Source: CAWDXG01 sp963822115
GTDB lineage: Bacteria; Myxococcota_A; Polyangia; Polyangiales; Polyangiaceae
NCBI GenBank assembly: GCA_963822115.1
Contig: CAWGGM010000010.1
Coordinates: 248,001-312,000, forward strand
DNA: 64,000 nt
Reading direction: 5' to 3'
The position numbers and the translations under genes are program-made. Below, in pieces: positions 35,834 through 45,007 of the stretch (its first letter is position 1; each line of letters begins with the position of its first letter). The notes below the pieces were generated by a model, which worked only from the letters and a program-made list of their open reading frames with translations, was not told where the DNA came from and ran no database searches.

Positions 35834-36051
35834 CACTTGTACACCACGGGGTAGGTCTTGCAGTCGGAGAGGCTGCCATCCGGGGCTCGCTTGCAGTCGC
35901 CGAGCGACCATGATGTTCCCTTCACCTGGACGAATACGAGCTCGTGGTCGCGAACAGCGTATTCGGTGATCGCCTGCCGCCCGCAGCCACTCATGGCAAG
36001 CGTCGCGACGACAAGGAGCGGCGCGACGAAAATCACATTCTGTCGACGCAT
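35833..36051 (-). CDS. Tiny lipoprotein, first gene of the array
   Basis: 72 residues starting MRRQNVIFVAPLLVVATLAM then SGC lipobox. Mature part: YAVRDHELVFVQVKGTSWSL then GDCKRAPDGSLSDCKTYPVV. The ~30-residue core ends in CxxAPDGSxxxC like gene three. It starts the array; the sequence upstream (36052-36234) should contain the promoter but I cannot single one out. Confidence 0.72.
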   Translation of the reverse strand: MRRQNVIFVAPLLVVATLAMSGCGRQAITEYAVRDHELVFVQVKGTSWSLGDCKRAPDGSLSDCKTYPVVYK

Positions 36052-36234
36052 GCCGCGTTCTATCCAGTCGCCACGACGTTCGTCAACCCCATCCGGGCCC
36101 GGCACGGCCCGTGGATGACGACCGTTACCGCTGCGCCATACTGGGGTGCGTGGGAAAATCGGCACTGGCTGCCATTTTCCGAAGAGAACGGTGCAATCGG
36201 TGCCAAACTCCTCCTCGGCTACGGTGCCACGGTA

Positions 36235-37912
36235 TCAGTTCACCTGGAAGCTCTGCTGGCTGTCGCCCGCGGTGCCGTCGGGCGCCGGATTGGCGCCTGG
36301 CACACCGCTTACCGTTCCGCCGGCGCCCTTGGCGCCACCGTTACCGGGCGTGAGCGTCACCGTCCCGGCCTGTGCCGGTTGCGTGCCGTGGAAAACGAGC
36401 GCGTAGCTGGGACCACCGGTGCCGCCGGAACCTGAGCCGCCGGGACCGCCGTTGCCACCATCCCCACCGCGCCCTGCCTTTCCGACAGTGCCAGACCCCG
36501 CTCCCCCGTTGCCTCCGGCCTGTCCCTGTCCGCCCGCTCCGGCGTTGCCGCCCTTGCCACCCTTGCCTCCGTTCGCGGCGATGAGCGTGCAGCTGTCGAG
36601 CGTGACATCGCTCGACCACGACATCAGGGCGACGCTGGCGCCTCCGCCCCCGCCTCCGGTACCCTTCTTGCCCCCGCAGCCGCCCATGCCGCCCGCTCCG
36701 CCGGACGCGGCCAGGCAAGTGCCGTCACCTGCGCTGGCTCCGCCGCCCCCGCCCCCCTGACCGGGGTAGCCGTCGCTGACGCCGTCATGGCCATCGGCCG
36801 GCGTGTAGCCGGAGACGGAAAACAAGCCAGCCGTTGGAGCCAACGCTCCGGGTCGCGCCAGCGTCCCCATCGGATCCAGGTTGACCGGGGTTTCCGTTAG
36901 CTCCGACTACGCTTGTCCCTGCACCACCATTGTTGACTGTCGAAGGCATCACGTGCGTCTGTGGCAGCCCGGGATCTCCGGCACCGCTAAGCACTGTCAC
37001 CTTCTTGGCAGTTCCGCCCGCGCCACCCTGCGAACCACACGAACTCGCGTTGGACCAAGAGCCACCAAGCTGCTGGCTCGCCGCACCGCTGCTGCAGTCC
37101 GCCGGGCTCCCATCCTGCGCCGCGCCAGCGGTTGTGCCGTCCGCACCCGTCGTGCCGTCGGCCCCCTTCCCGCCATCGGCGCCCTTCCCAGCAACGAGCT
37201 TCACATGGTGGAGCACGACGCCCTGCGACGAATCCACCTGCATCGCCATGCTCGAATCGCCGGCCGTCGTCGCATCAGCCGCGTCGTTCTCGAAGTCCTG
37301 CATATCGAGTCCCTTCGTCAGGTTCTTCACGACGGCAGCGACCGGATCCTTCGAAGCGACCTTTGCCTGCAACGACGTGTCGTACGTCCAGCCCGCGCAA
37401 TGGAACCCGCCGTACAGCTTTTCGCCGTCCAACGAGCTGTCGATGGTGAGCGTCTCGGTGTAGTCGCCACCGTCGGCACAGGCGTACACGCGCTTGCCGG
37501 CGACTTCCGCCACGGTGAGCGCTTTGCCGATCGTGGCGTATGGATTGGTACGCGATCCGTCGCCGGTCGAGTCGTTTCCGCTAGGCGACACGAACACGCC
37601 GTATTGCTCGTCGATGACGCAGCTCGCATCCGCGGGACCCTTGGTCGCGTCGCACTTGCCCGCGTCGCTTCCCGCAGCGCCACCGCTGCCCGCAACAGCG
37701 CCGGTACCGCCCCCACCGTCGACTCCAGCCGTCCCGCCGCTGCCCGAAGCTCCTCCGCTACCGCTGCTGCCTCCGCTCCCAGAGCCTCCGGCACCGCCAC
37801 TTCCGGCTGCACCCGTACTGCCTGCAAAGTTGCTTCCCGAGCAGCCGGTCGCCAACGCGATAGCGGCGACACCGCAAGGCAAGCTCCACCGCATGGTGGC
37901 TGCAACACGCAT
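36235..37912 (-). pseudogene. PGRS-like glycine-rich lipoprotein 1, frameshifted at ~36820
   Basis: Starts MRVAATMRWSLPCGVAAIAL with lipobox ATGC and is closely similar to the next gene: DEQYGVFVSPSGNDSTGDGS, YTETLTIDSSLDGEKLYGGF, then long Gly/Ala-rich PGRS-type repeats and a C-terminal beta region. Near 36819-36822, a run of four A (T on the coding strand) carries one base more than the paralogue frame needs; removing it joins the first part to SVSGYTPADG and on to the end at 36235. The total length equals a multiple of three plus one, as expected for one insertion. Confidence 0.8.
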
Positions 37913-37914
37913 GT

Positions 37915-39585
37915 TCAAAACCCCTGCATGTCCTTGAGCAGCCCATCCTTGCCCGCGTTGGAGCCGGTGCCCACGTCGGTACCGCCGCTGCCTCCGGGCG
38001 CTGCGGTCTGTGCCTCGGTCATCGTTCCGCCGGTCACGGTCGGCTGCGTGCCCGTGTAGGCTATCGCGACACTGGGGCCGCCGGAGCCGCCGCCGCCTGG
38101 GCCGCCGAAGCCACCCTGCCCACCGTCGCCCCCACGGCAGGCGTTGCTGCTCGACTTGCCCGTTCCGCCCGAGCCCGCGGTGCCGCCGTTACCGCCCTGT
38201 TGTCCGTCGCCGCCGCTGCCGCCCTTGCCGCCGTCCTGGGCAACAAGGTCGCAGCTATCGAGCGTAACCGTCGAAGACACGCTGGCCAGCGCAATGCTCG
38301 CGCCGCCGCCCGTGCCCTTGTGACCGGCCGCGCCGCCGCAGCCGCCTCCGCCTCCGGAACCGCCGCTCGCGCCGGTTGCCGGGGTCGTACCGTTGCTGCA
38401 TGTGGTCGGCGCCTTGGCGCCGCCGCCTCCGCCGCCTCCCTGGCCTGGTCCTCCGGGTTTGCCAGCTGCTCCATCGGCCGGGGTGTAGCCGGTGGCGTCG
38501 AGCGTGCCGAGTTGGGCTGCGCCCGCGCCGGGATTGCCGGCAGACCCCGGGTTGCCGGAATTGCCGCCGCCCTTGCCGGTGCCAACTCCACAATTCAGGG
38601 TTGCCCCTGTCTGACCGATACCGGCCTCCCCGCCCGTCGAAGCAGTTGGCTCGCCGGGGCTGCCGCTCCCTCCGGAAAATAGGATCGTCCCGTCCGCGCC
38701 TGCGCCGCCGCGCCCACCGATGCTTCCACTCGGCGACCCACCACACTGCGTCTCCGCCGGAACACCACCCGGATTCGGGTTGGCTGTGCAAGCGTCCTTC
38801 CCCCCATTCCCCGTTGCCCCCGTGCCCGCCGCCGAGCTGTACGGCGCTCCGTCACTTCCCTTCGCGCCCTTGCCCGCAACGAGCTTCACGTGCTTCAGCA
38901 CGACGTTCTGCGAGTTGTCGACCTGCATCGCCATGCTCGAATCACCGGCCGTCGCTGCGTCGGCGGCGTCGATCTCGAAGTCCTCGATGTCGAGACCCTT
39001 CGTCAATCCGCTCACCTTCGCAGCCACTGGGTCGGCGGACTTCACGGTCGCCTTTAGCGAACTGTCGTAGCTCCAATCACTGCACTTGAACCCACCGTAG
39101 AGCTTCTCCCCATCCAGCGAGCTGTCGATGCTCAGTGTCTCCGTGTAGCTCCCGCCGTCCGCGCAGGCGTACACGCGCTTGCCTGCGGCTTCCGCCGCGG
39201 TGAGCGCCTTGGCGATCGTGGCGTACGGATTCGTGCGCGAGCCGTCCCCCGTGGAGTCGTTGCCGTTCGGCGATACGAACACGCCGTACTGCTCGTCAAT
39301 GACGCACGATGCGTCCGCTGGACCCTTGGTCGCGTCGCACTTGCCCGCGTCGCTGCCGGCTGCGCCTCCAGTGCCCGCGGTGCCGCCGCTGCCCGACGCG
39401 CCACCACCGCCGTCTGCGCCGGCAGTACCGCCGCTGCCGGACGCGCCGCCATTTCCGGCAACGCCACCTTCCCAAGCCCCACCGCAAGCACCAAGTGCAC
39501 AGCTGTTGCTCGGGCTCGAACACGCGGGGACAAGAGCAACCAGCGCTCCTGTGAATGAAAGAAACGAAACAAGACGCAAGCGCAT
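37915..39585 (-). CDS. PGRS-like glycine-rich surface lipoprotein 2
   Basis: 556 residues from ATG 39585 with GGAG upstream. Lipobox region VALVPAC. After an Ala/Gly linker, a conserved ~170-residue domain (CVIDEQYGVFVSPNGNDSTG, NPYATIAKALTAAEAAGKRV, DGEKLYGGFKCSDWSYDSSL, MQVDNSQNVVLKHVKLVAGK) resembles a right-handed beta-helix of DUF1565 type. The remaining ~300 residues are PGRS-type GG-rich repeats with interspersed single strands. Probably a long surface fibre. The next gene starts within 3 bp. Confidence 0.85.
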   Translation of the reverse strand: MRLRLVSFLSFTGALVALVPACSSPSNSCALGACGGAWEGGVAGNGGASGSGGTAGADGGGGASGSGGTAGTGGAAGSDAGKCDATKGPADASCVIDEQYGVFVSPNGNDSTGDGSRTNPYATIAKALTAAEAAGKRVYACADGGSYTETLSIDSSLDGEKLYGGFKCSDWSYDSSLKATVKSADPVAAKVSGLTKGLDIEDFEIDAADAATAGDSSMAMQVDNSQNVVLKHVKLVAGKGAKGSDGAPYSSAAGTGATGNGGKDACTANPNPGGVPAETQCGGSPSGSIGGRGGAGADGTILFSGGSGSPGEPTASTGGEAGIGQTGATLNCGVGTGKGGGNSGNPGSAGNPGAGAAQLGTLDATGYTPADGAAGKPGGPGQGGGGGGGAKAPTTCSNGTTPATGASGGSGGGGGCGGAAGHKGTGGGASIALASVSSTVTLDSCDLVAQDGGKGGSGGDGQQGGNGGTAGSGGTGKSSSNACRGGDGGQGGFGGPGGGGSGGPSVAIAYTGTQPTVTGGTMTEAQTAAPGGSGGTDVGTGSNAGKDGLLKDMQGF

Positions 39586-39613
39586 GACTCCTGCTCCTCC
39601 GGCAGATCGTTGC

Positions 39614-40381
39614 CTAGAACCGGCCCTCGACTGAAAACCGCGCACCGCTTCTCGCCACTGCGAGCTGCGGCCGCACCAAGAACCCCGCCGTGTCTGATGA
39701 GGATTCTCCGCCTCGCCAGATCAAGTAGCCGACCGTAAACGCCGCGCCGACGCCCCCGGCGATGAACCCGGCCAGCGCAACATTCTGGTCCGTTCGTACC
39801 GAGTCTTCGTCGTGTCGGTAGTCGGCACACTGGCCGGCATAGGGCGTTCCGGGCGCGCACGCGGTCTGGCCGCCCTGGTTCTTCAGAGATGCTGCGAGAG
39901 CGTCCGCGTCACTCCGTTTCGAACCCGCCGCGAGCGTGAACCCGATCCCCATCCCGAGCCCAACAACGGCAACGCCGCTACCAACCCACACGGGCCAGAG
40001 CGGAGGCTTCGTGGTGTCGGGCGGAACGGCCGGGGCGTCGTGACCAGGCTTCGGTGCCGGTGCTGTGGTGTTCGAAAGCCCGCTAGTGGGCATCGCTCCG
40101 ACACTTGCGGCGTGCGGGTCGGCCGCTGCCGTCTTCGCCAGCTCAAGCGAGACCGCCTGTTTCGATCCCTTCGCTACGTTGACCGTCTTCGACAGGGTGT
40201 CGTAGCCATCCGCGCTCGCCTCTAGCGAATGGGAACCGGGCTCTACGAAGACGGAACCGGACGTGTCGCGATCGATCTGAGCTCCGTCGATGGTCACTGT
40301 CGCGCTGGTCGGCTTCACGGTGATGTCGAGCTCGGCGACTTTCTTCTTCGTCTGGGCGAGCAGGGCCTCGACGTGTTTCAT
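39614..40381 (-). pseudogene. PEGA-domain protein B, 5'-truncated copy
   Basis: From MKHVEALLAQTKKKVAELDI onwards this matches PEGA protein A (42807-43895) almost residue by residue: the PEGA domain (VEPGSHSLEASADGYDTLSK), a Pro-rich linker and a transmembrane segment PLWPVWVGSGVAVVGLGMGI, with a second one FIAGGVGAAFTVGYLIWRGG. The N-terminal TPR half and signal peptide of A are missing; the homology stops at AKKMKHVE near 40391. Upstream the frame remains open by chance. It could still make an unexported membrane piece. Confidence 0.8.
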
Positions 40382-40815
40382 CTTCTTTGCTGGGGTTGCC
40401 CTCCCCCGGCGTGCTCCCGGCTTCGCCGGTCCGCGCGCCTTGCCCCTGCCCAAGCTCGTGCTCGGCCCTGCGGGCCTGCGCGCGAGCGGGAGGGGCCGGC
40501 CGCGGCGTCGGTCTCGAGCTGCTGCGTGATTCCATCCGGAGACCTGGTTCCGGAACCACGGGACACGTCGACTGCAGCGCGGATGCGACGCGAGGGGGCG
40601 CGCTGTACGGACCGGGGCGCGACGCATGGCTCGCACTGCTCCGGCCCGCGGCCGGGCTCCACCGGTCGGCGCACGCTCCACGCCGGGCCCCGCCAGAGCC
40701 GGCACCGCGTCGCATTGGGCAGCGTACCGCGGCGCTTTCGCTCCCCCCGGGCCCGTCATGGATCCTGCGCCGGGTGGGGTGAAACCCGGCCGCGAGCCGG
40801 AGCAAGGAGAGCCCC
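40382..40815. other. Inserted DNA upstream of the DUF559 gene
   Basis: A ~430-bp stretch that has no counterpart in the paralogous PEGA A locus. It begins exactly where homology to PEGA A ends and runs into the DUF559 gene. It shows no convincing gene and is dense in GGGCC-type words. It probably arrived together with the DUF559 gene. Confidence 0.55.
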
Positions 40816-41193
40816 ATGCATCACACGTCCAGTCCCTTCGCCCGTCGCACCACAGCCGCCCGCCGGGCACTGCTGCAACAGCGCGCGGCATCCATGCGCT
40901 CTCTGCCCACCCGCGGCGAGGCGCTGCTGTGGCAGCAACTGCGGAGCTCGAAGTTGGGCGTCACCTTCCGGCGGCAGTTTCCCATCGGCAACTGCATCGC
41001 GGACTTCGCCGCGCCCGCTGTGCGCCTGGTCGTGGAAGTGGACGGCGGCTGGCATCGCGGCCGCGCGCGGCTGGATGCGCGGCGGGACCGCGCCCTCGCG
41101 CGCCTCGGCTGGCGGGTGCTCAGGCTCGAGGAAGAGCTCGTGGTCCAGCGGGTCCAGGAGGCTGTCGCGCGCGTCAGGGCGGCGCTGGGATAG
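40816..41193 (+). CDS. DUF559 endonuclease-like protein
   Basis: 125 residues from ATG 40816 with AAGGAGAG upstream. DUF559 motifs of the Vsr-like PD-(D/E)xK fold: LPTRGEALLWQQLRSSKLGV, TFRRQFPIGNCIADFAAPAV with the catalytic D, then LVVEVDGGWHRGRARLDARR with ExD and H, and ARLGWRVLRLEEELV. DUF559 proteins are short stand-alone nucleases often found in many genomic copies; role unknown. It is opposite to all surrounding genes and lies where a PEGA gene has lost its 5' half. Confidence 0.88.
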   Translation: MHHTSSPFARRTTAARRALLQQRAASMRSLPTRGEALLWQQLRSSKLGVTFRRQFPIGNCIADFAAPAVRLVVEVDGGWHRGRARLDARRDRALARLGWRVLRLEEELVVQRVQEAVARVRAALG

Positions 41194-41210
41194 TCGCGAG
41201 CGCAAAGCGC

Positions 41211-42782
41211 TCACTTCACCTCCAGCACGTTCTGCGCCACACCAGCGATGCCATCGTTGGTGCCAGCCTTACCGCCTTGGCCCGCCGCGCCCTTCGCGCC
41301 GAACGTCATCGAGGCACCCGGTGCGATCGTCGGCGCGGCAGAGCCCTTCCACAGCACAGCTACGCTGATGCCGCCAGCGCCGCCGCCGCCAGCGCCTCCG
41401 TCGCCACCGTTGCCACCCGCTCCGCCCGGGCAGGCCCCCACCGCGCCGTTTCCGCCGAAACCGGTCGTCGTCTGGCCAGCCTGGCCGGCGGCCCCGACAC
41501 CACCGGCACCAGCATCGGCCGCATTCAGCTCGCTGCCAGCGTCCACACTCACCGTGGAGTCGAGGACCATCAGCGCGATGGAGGCGCCCCCTCCGCCACC
41601 ACCGGAGCCACCGGCTCCGCCACAGCCGCCGCAGCCGCCGCCACCACCGCCGGCCGTTGCCGTGCTCGCGCCGCCGCCACCACCCTGGCCCGGGCCGCCG
41701 GCCTTGGCATCGCTGCCGGTCGACGGCGTCCACCCGCTTGCGTCGAGAGTGCCCGAGGTTGCTGCACCGGAAGCAGATGCAGCGGCGGAAGCCGCGTTGC
41801 CGTCGTGACCCCCGCCGTCAGGGTTGCACGCCCCTGGCGTTCCCGGCTGGCCGCCGCCCAGGTCCGGCGCTCCTGCTTGGCCGCTCTCTGGGGTCGGACC
41901 GCTGCCGCCCCGCCCTCCCGTGGTCGTGTCGCCGGCAGGACATGCGCACTGTTTCACGGCGCCTCCCGCCAGCGGTGCGTTCACCTGGTCCACGGAATTG
42001 CCGTTCAAAGCGCTCTGCGAAAGGTACGTGAACTTCTTCAAGACACCTGCTGCGCCCGTCGCGCCCTTGCCCGCGACGAGCTTGTCACGATGCAGCGCGA
42101 CGTTGCTCGACCCATGCACGAACGCCGCGATACTGCTCGCACCCGGCGCCGTCGCGTCCTGTGCATCGAACTCCATGTCCTCGATCACGACCGGGTCGGT
42201 CACGCTGTCGACTTCGAGCGCGTAGCCCTTCGCAGTCGGAGAAACGACAGCGTGCTTTCCCGTCTCGTAGCTCCAGTCGGTGCACTTGAAGCCGCCGTAG
42301 AGGTGCACGCCGCCCGTCAGCTTCACCTGCTCGTCGTACGTCGTGTCGCAGACGAGGATCATCTTCGCGCCCGCAGCGGCGATAGCGTCTCCGATCTTGT
42401 TGAACGGGCTCGCCTTGCTGCCGTCGCCTCCGCTGGCCGCCGTTCCGTCCACGAAGACCGCGTATTGGTCATCGACGAGACATTGTTCCTGGCTGGGCGC
42501 CTTGCTCGTGTCGCACTTGCCCGCGTCGCTACCGGCCGCACCCCCGCCGCCTCCGACGCCCGACGTACCACCACCCCCATCGACCCCCGCCGCTCCACCA
42601 CTGCCCGACACGCCACCGCTGCCCGACACGCCACCGCTACCGCTACCGCCGCCGCTGCCTGCGCCACCGTCATACGGCGTGCAGCTCGCGTTGTAGTGGC
42701 AGTCGTTGGCTCGGTTGGAACAGGACGCGAGCCCGAATGCAACGAATGCCAGGACCACCGGCGACACCAGAGAAACACGCAT
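41211..42782 (-). CDS. PGRS-like glycine-rich surface lipoprotein 3
   Basis: 523 residues starting MRVSLVSPVVLAFVAFGLAS with lipobox LASC. Same architecture as PGRS 1 and 2: linker, a beta-helix-like domain (CLVDDQYAVFVDGTAASGGD, KASPFNKIGDAIAAAGAKMI, GVHLYGGFKCTDWSYETGKH), then PGRS-type repeats, ending in DGIAGVAQNVLEVK. Less similar to 1 and 2 than they are to each other. It follows PEGA A by 24 bp in the same transcription direction. Confidence 0.85.
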   Translation of the reverse strand: MRVSLVSPVVLAFVAFGLASCSNRANDCHYNASCTPYDGGAGSGGGSGSGGVSGSGGVSGSGGAAGVDGGGGTSGVGGGGGAAGSDAGKCDTSKAPSQEQCLVDDQYAVFVDGTAASGGDGSKASPFNKIGDAIAAAGAKMILVCDTTYDEQVKLTGGVHLYGGFKCTDWSYETGKHAVVSPTAKGYALEVDSVTDPVVIEDMEFDAQDATAPGASSIAAFVHGSSNVALHRDKLVAGKGATGAAGVLKKFTYLSQSALNGNSVDQVNAPLAGGAVKQCACPAGDTTTGGRGGSGPTPESGQAGAPDLGGGQPGTPGACNPDGGGHDGNAASAAASASGAATSGTLDASGWTPSTGSDAKAGGPGQGGGGGASTATAGGGGGGCGGCGGAGGSGGGGGGASIALMVLDSTVSVDAGSELNAADAGAGGVGAAGQAGQTTTGFGGNGAVGACPGGAGGNGGDGGAGGGGAGGISVAVLWKGSAAPTIAPGASMTFGAKGAAGQGGKAGTNDGIAGVAQNVLEVK

Positions 42783-42806
42783 CACGAACTCCCTTTCCAA
42801 AGCCAA

Positions 42807-43895
42807 TCAGAAGCACCCAACCACACCGGCAGACGCTCGGTGCTGGTCGATCACGACAACCGGCGCGAACGCCGTGCTGGACGGCTGCTCTCGCGAGCCC
42901 CGCCAGATGAGATACCCAATGCCGAATACGGCACCAATGCCCGCGCCGACAAATGCCCCCGTGGAGATCTTGTTGTCGCTATCCACGCTGGCGTTCGCAT
43001 CCTTCAGCGCCGCGCAGGCGGCAGCGTTCGGCGAGCCTGGTCCGCAGCCTCCTGCATTTTCGAGCGAAGCCGCCTGCCGATCCGCGTCGTCCCGCTTGGA
43101 AGACGCAGCTACGCGGAATCCCATACCGAGCCCCAGCCCAACAACAGCAACGCCGCTACCAACCCACACGGGCCAGAGCGGAGGCTTCGTGGTGTCGGGA
43201 GGAACGGCGGGCGTGTCGTGCCCAGGTTTCGGCGCGGGCGCTGTTGTGTTCGCAAGCCCGCTACTGGGCATCGCTCCGGCACCCGCACCATGCGGGTCGG
43301 CCGCGGCCGTTTTCGCCAACTCGAGCGCGATGGCCTGTTTCGACCCCTTCGCTGCGCTCACCGTCTTCGAGAGGGCGTCGTAGCCATCCGCGCTTGCCTG
43401 GAGCGAGTGGGAACCGGGTTCCACGAATACGGTGCCGGCCGTGTCGCGATCGATCTTCGTTCCGTCGATAGTCACCGACGCGGTGGCGGGCTTCACGGTG
43501 ATGTCGAGCTCGGCGACTTTCTTCTTGGTCTGGGCGAGCAGTCCCTCGACGTGCTTCATCTTCTTCGCGTCGCCGGTGACCGGGAAGTGGGCGATGCAGT
43601 AGCTGAAGTAGCGTGCGGCCTTGGCGGTGTGGCCGGTCTTCAGCTCGGCGATGCCGAGGTTGCCGGCGATGTCGTAGCTATGCTGCTTGTGCCACGCCTG
43701 CTGGAGCAGCGAGGCGGCCTTCTGCCAGTGACCGTGCGTGCCCTCTGCCTTGCCCTGGCGGAACAAGGTTTCCGCATCGGGCGCACTTGCTCCGTTGGGC
43801 CCGGCCAGAGCGGGCACGGCGAGCGACGCGCAGAGCAGCACGGGCATTGCCTGCTGCAGGGCACGATGAACGCGGTGGGTCTCGAAACGAATCAT
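42807..43895 (-). CDS. TPR/PEGA-domain protein A
   Basis: 362 residues. Signal peptide LCASLAVPALAGP, then TPR-like helices (AETLFRQGKAEGTHGHWQKA, AASLLQQAWHKQHSYDIAGN, LGIAELKTGHTAKAARYFSY), a basic linker, the PEGA domain (ASVTIDGTKIDRDTAGTVFV, SLQASADGYDALSK), a Pro-rich linker and two hydrophobic segments (PLWPVWVGSGVAVVGLGLGM and FVGAGIGAVFGIGYLIWRGS). PEGA proteins bind surface or wall structures in the periplasm. Gene order kinase, TM protein, PEGA A, PGRS 3 suggests one signalling/surface operon. Confidence 0.85.
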   Translation of the reverse strand: MIRFETHRVHRALQQAMPVLLCASLAVPALAGPNGASAPDAETLFRQGKAEGTHGHWQKAASLLQQAWHKQHSYDIAGNLGIAELKTGHTAKAARYFSYCIAHFPVTGDAKKMKHVEGLLAQTKKKVAELDITVKPATASVTIDGTKIDRDTAGTVFVEPGSHSLQASADGYDALSKTVSAAKGSKQAIALELAKTAAADPHGAGAGAMPSSGLANTTAPAPKPGHDTPAVPPDTTKPPLWPVWVGSGVAVVGLGLGMGFRVAASSKRDDADRQAASLENAGGCGPGSPNAAACAALKDANASVDSDNKISTGAFVGAGIGAVFGIGYLIWRGSREQPSSTAFAPVVVIDQHRASAGVVGCF

Positions 43896-43917
43896 GGGGT
43901 CGCTGTCTTCGGGCGGC

Positions 43918-44991
43918 TCAGAATACCCACGGCGATGCGGACGCCGCGGTTGCCGGAGTGGAGGACTTGTGTGCGGTGACTGCAGGCTTCCGCACCGCGT
44001 GGGCCGCTGGAGTCTTGTGGTGCGCTGGCTTCGGCCGCGCCGCGGCATGGTGCTGCACCGTTGGCGTGGGCGAAGACGGAGCCGGCGGGGCCGCCGCGGA
44101 GACGATTGCGCTCGGCTCCACGTTCGCGCTGGCGCGCGATGTGGCCTGCACAGTTGCAGCAGTGGCCGGCGTTCCAGTGTGCTGCGGAGCGGGCTGCGCA
44201 GACGCGGCGAGAGCTTCCTGAGCTCGCGACTCATGGCGCAGTCCCAGGAAGAGCGCCACAAGTGCCACCAGACCAAGCACCAGGGCGATCAGCAGCACGC
44301 CGCGACGCGACGAGGACGCCTGCGTGATTTCTTGAACCTGCTCTCTGGACGCAGGTCGGCGCAGCGTGCGCTCGGTGACTTGCTTGCGGGGGTCGACCGC
44401 GGAGTCGAGCTTGACGGTCTCGATCTCGAGGGTCTTGTGGTCCGCCGCGCGAGGAGCAGGCCGCGGCGCGGCGTACTCGCCCTTGGTGGCTTCGCGCTGC
44501 TCCGGGACGGCGGTCGCAGGCGCGTCCGGCGAAGGGTCGACCGTCAACGGAGTCGGGTCGGTGAGCGCGGGGACGACAACGGGACTTGGGCGCGAGCGCG
44601 GAGGCTCCTCGGATGGTCCGGGCTGGAGACCGCGCAGCGTGTTGTTGGTGGTCTCGCGAAGCGTGTCGCGCGGAAGACCGCCACCGATCGTGCCGTCGTG
44701 GCGATCGTCACGCCAGCTCTCCTGGACCTCCGATGCAGCCATGTCCTCGGGGCGCGATTGGTACTGCGGGTCGGCGCCGTGGCCAACTCCGCCGTCAGGC
44801 CGGCCAGTCTGTTTGTCCGGCGGCGGCTGGTCGTGCCCCTGCCCGAGCGCTTCCGGGGGCGGCCCGAGCGTCCAGGCGGGCGGCACGGTGAACTCCCTGG
44901 CGAGGAGCCGTGGCCCGGTGTCCCGCTTGACCGCGGCGGGCGCTGCACCGCCGGCGGGCGTCTCGGACTTGTTTTCGGGCTTGTCGGTCAT
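43918..44991 (-). CDS. Single-pass membrane protein with disordered flanks
   Basis: 357 residues starting MTDKPENKSETPAGGAAPAA. A long Pro/Asp/Arg-rich cytoplasmic region (residues 1-230, with TLRETTNNTLRG and PDAPATAVPEQREATKGEYA) that looks disordered and is rich in possible Ser/Thr phosphosites, one transmembrane helix (GVLLIALVLGLVALVALFLG, about 233-253), and an Ala/Pro/His-rich outside tail. No named domain. It begins 16 bp after the kinase stop, so a substrate or partner of that kinase is plausible. The tail resembles that of the kinase in composition. Confidence 0.7.
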   Translation of the reverse strand: MTDKPENKSETPAGGAAPAAVKRDTGPRLLAREFTVPPAWTLGPPPEALGQGHDQPPPDKQTGRPDGGVGHGADPQYQSRPEDMAASEVQESWRDDRHDGTIGGGLPRDTLRETTNNTLRGLQPGPSEEPPRSRPSPVVVPALTDPTPLTVDPSPDAPATAVPEQREATKGEYAAPRPAPRAADHKTLEIETVKLDSAVDPRKQVTERTLRRPASREQVQEITQASSSRRGVLLIALVLGLVALVALFLGLRHESRAQEALAASAQPAPQHTGTPATAATVQATSRASANVEPSAIVSAAAPPAPSSPTPTVQHHAAARPKPAHHKTPAAHAVRKPAVTAHKSSTPATAASASPWVF

Positions 44992-45007
44992 GGCTCGGAC
45001 GTGAAGG

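Noticed and set aside
36419..42696. Long Pro-rich open frames on the plus strand
   Set aside because: They are complements of the PGRS glycine-rich genes (GGN/GCN repeats) with no starts or ribosome sites.
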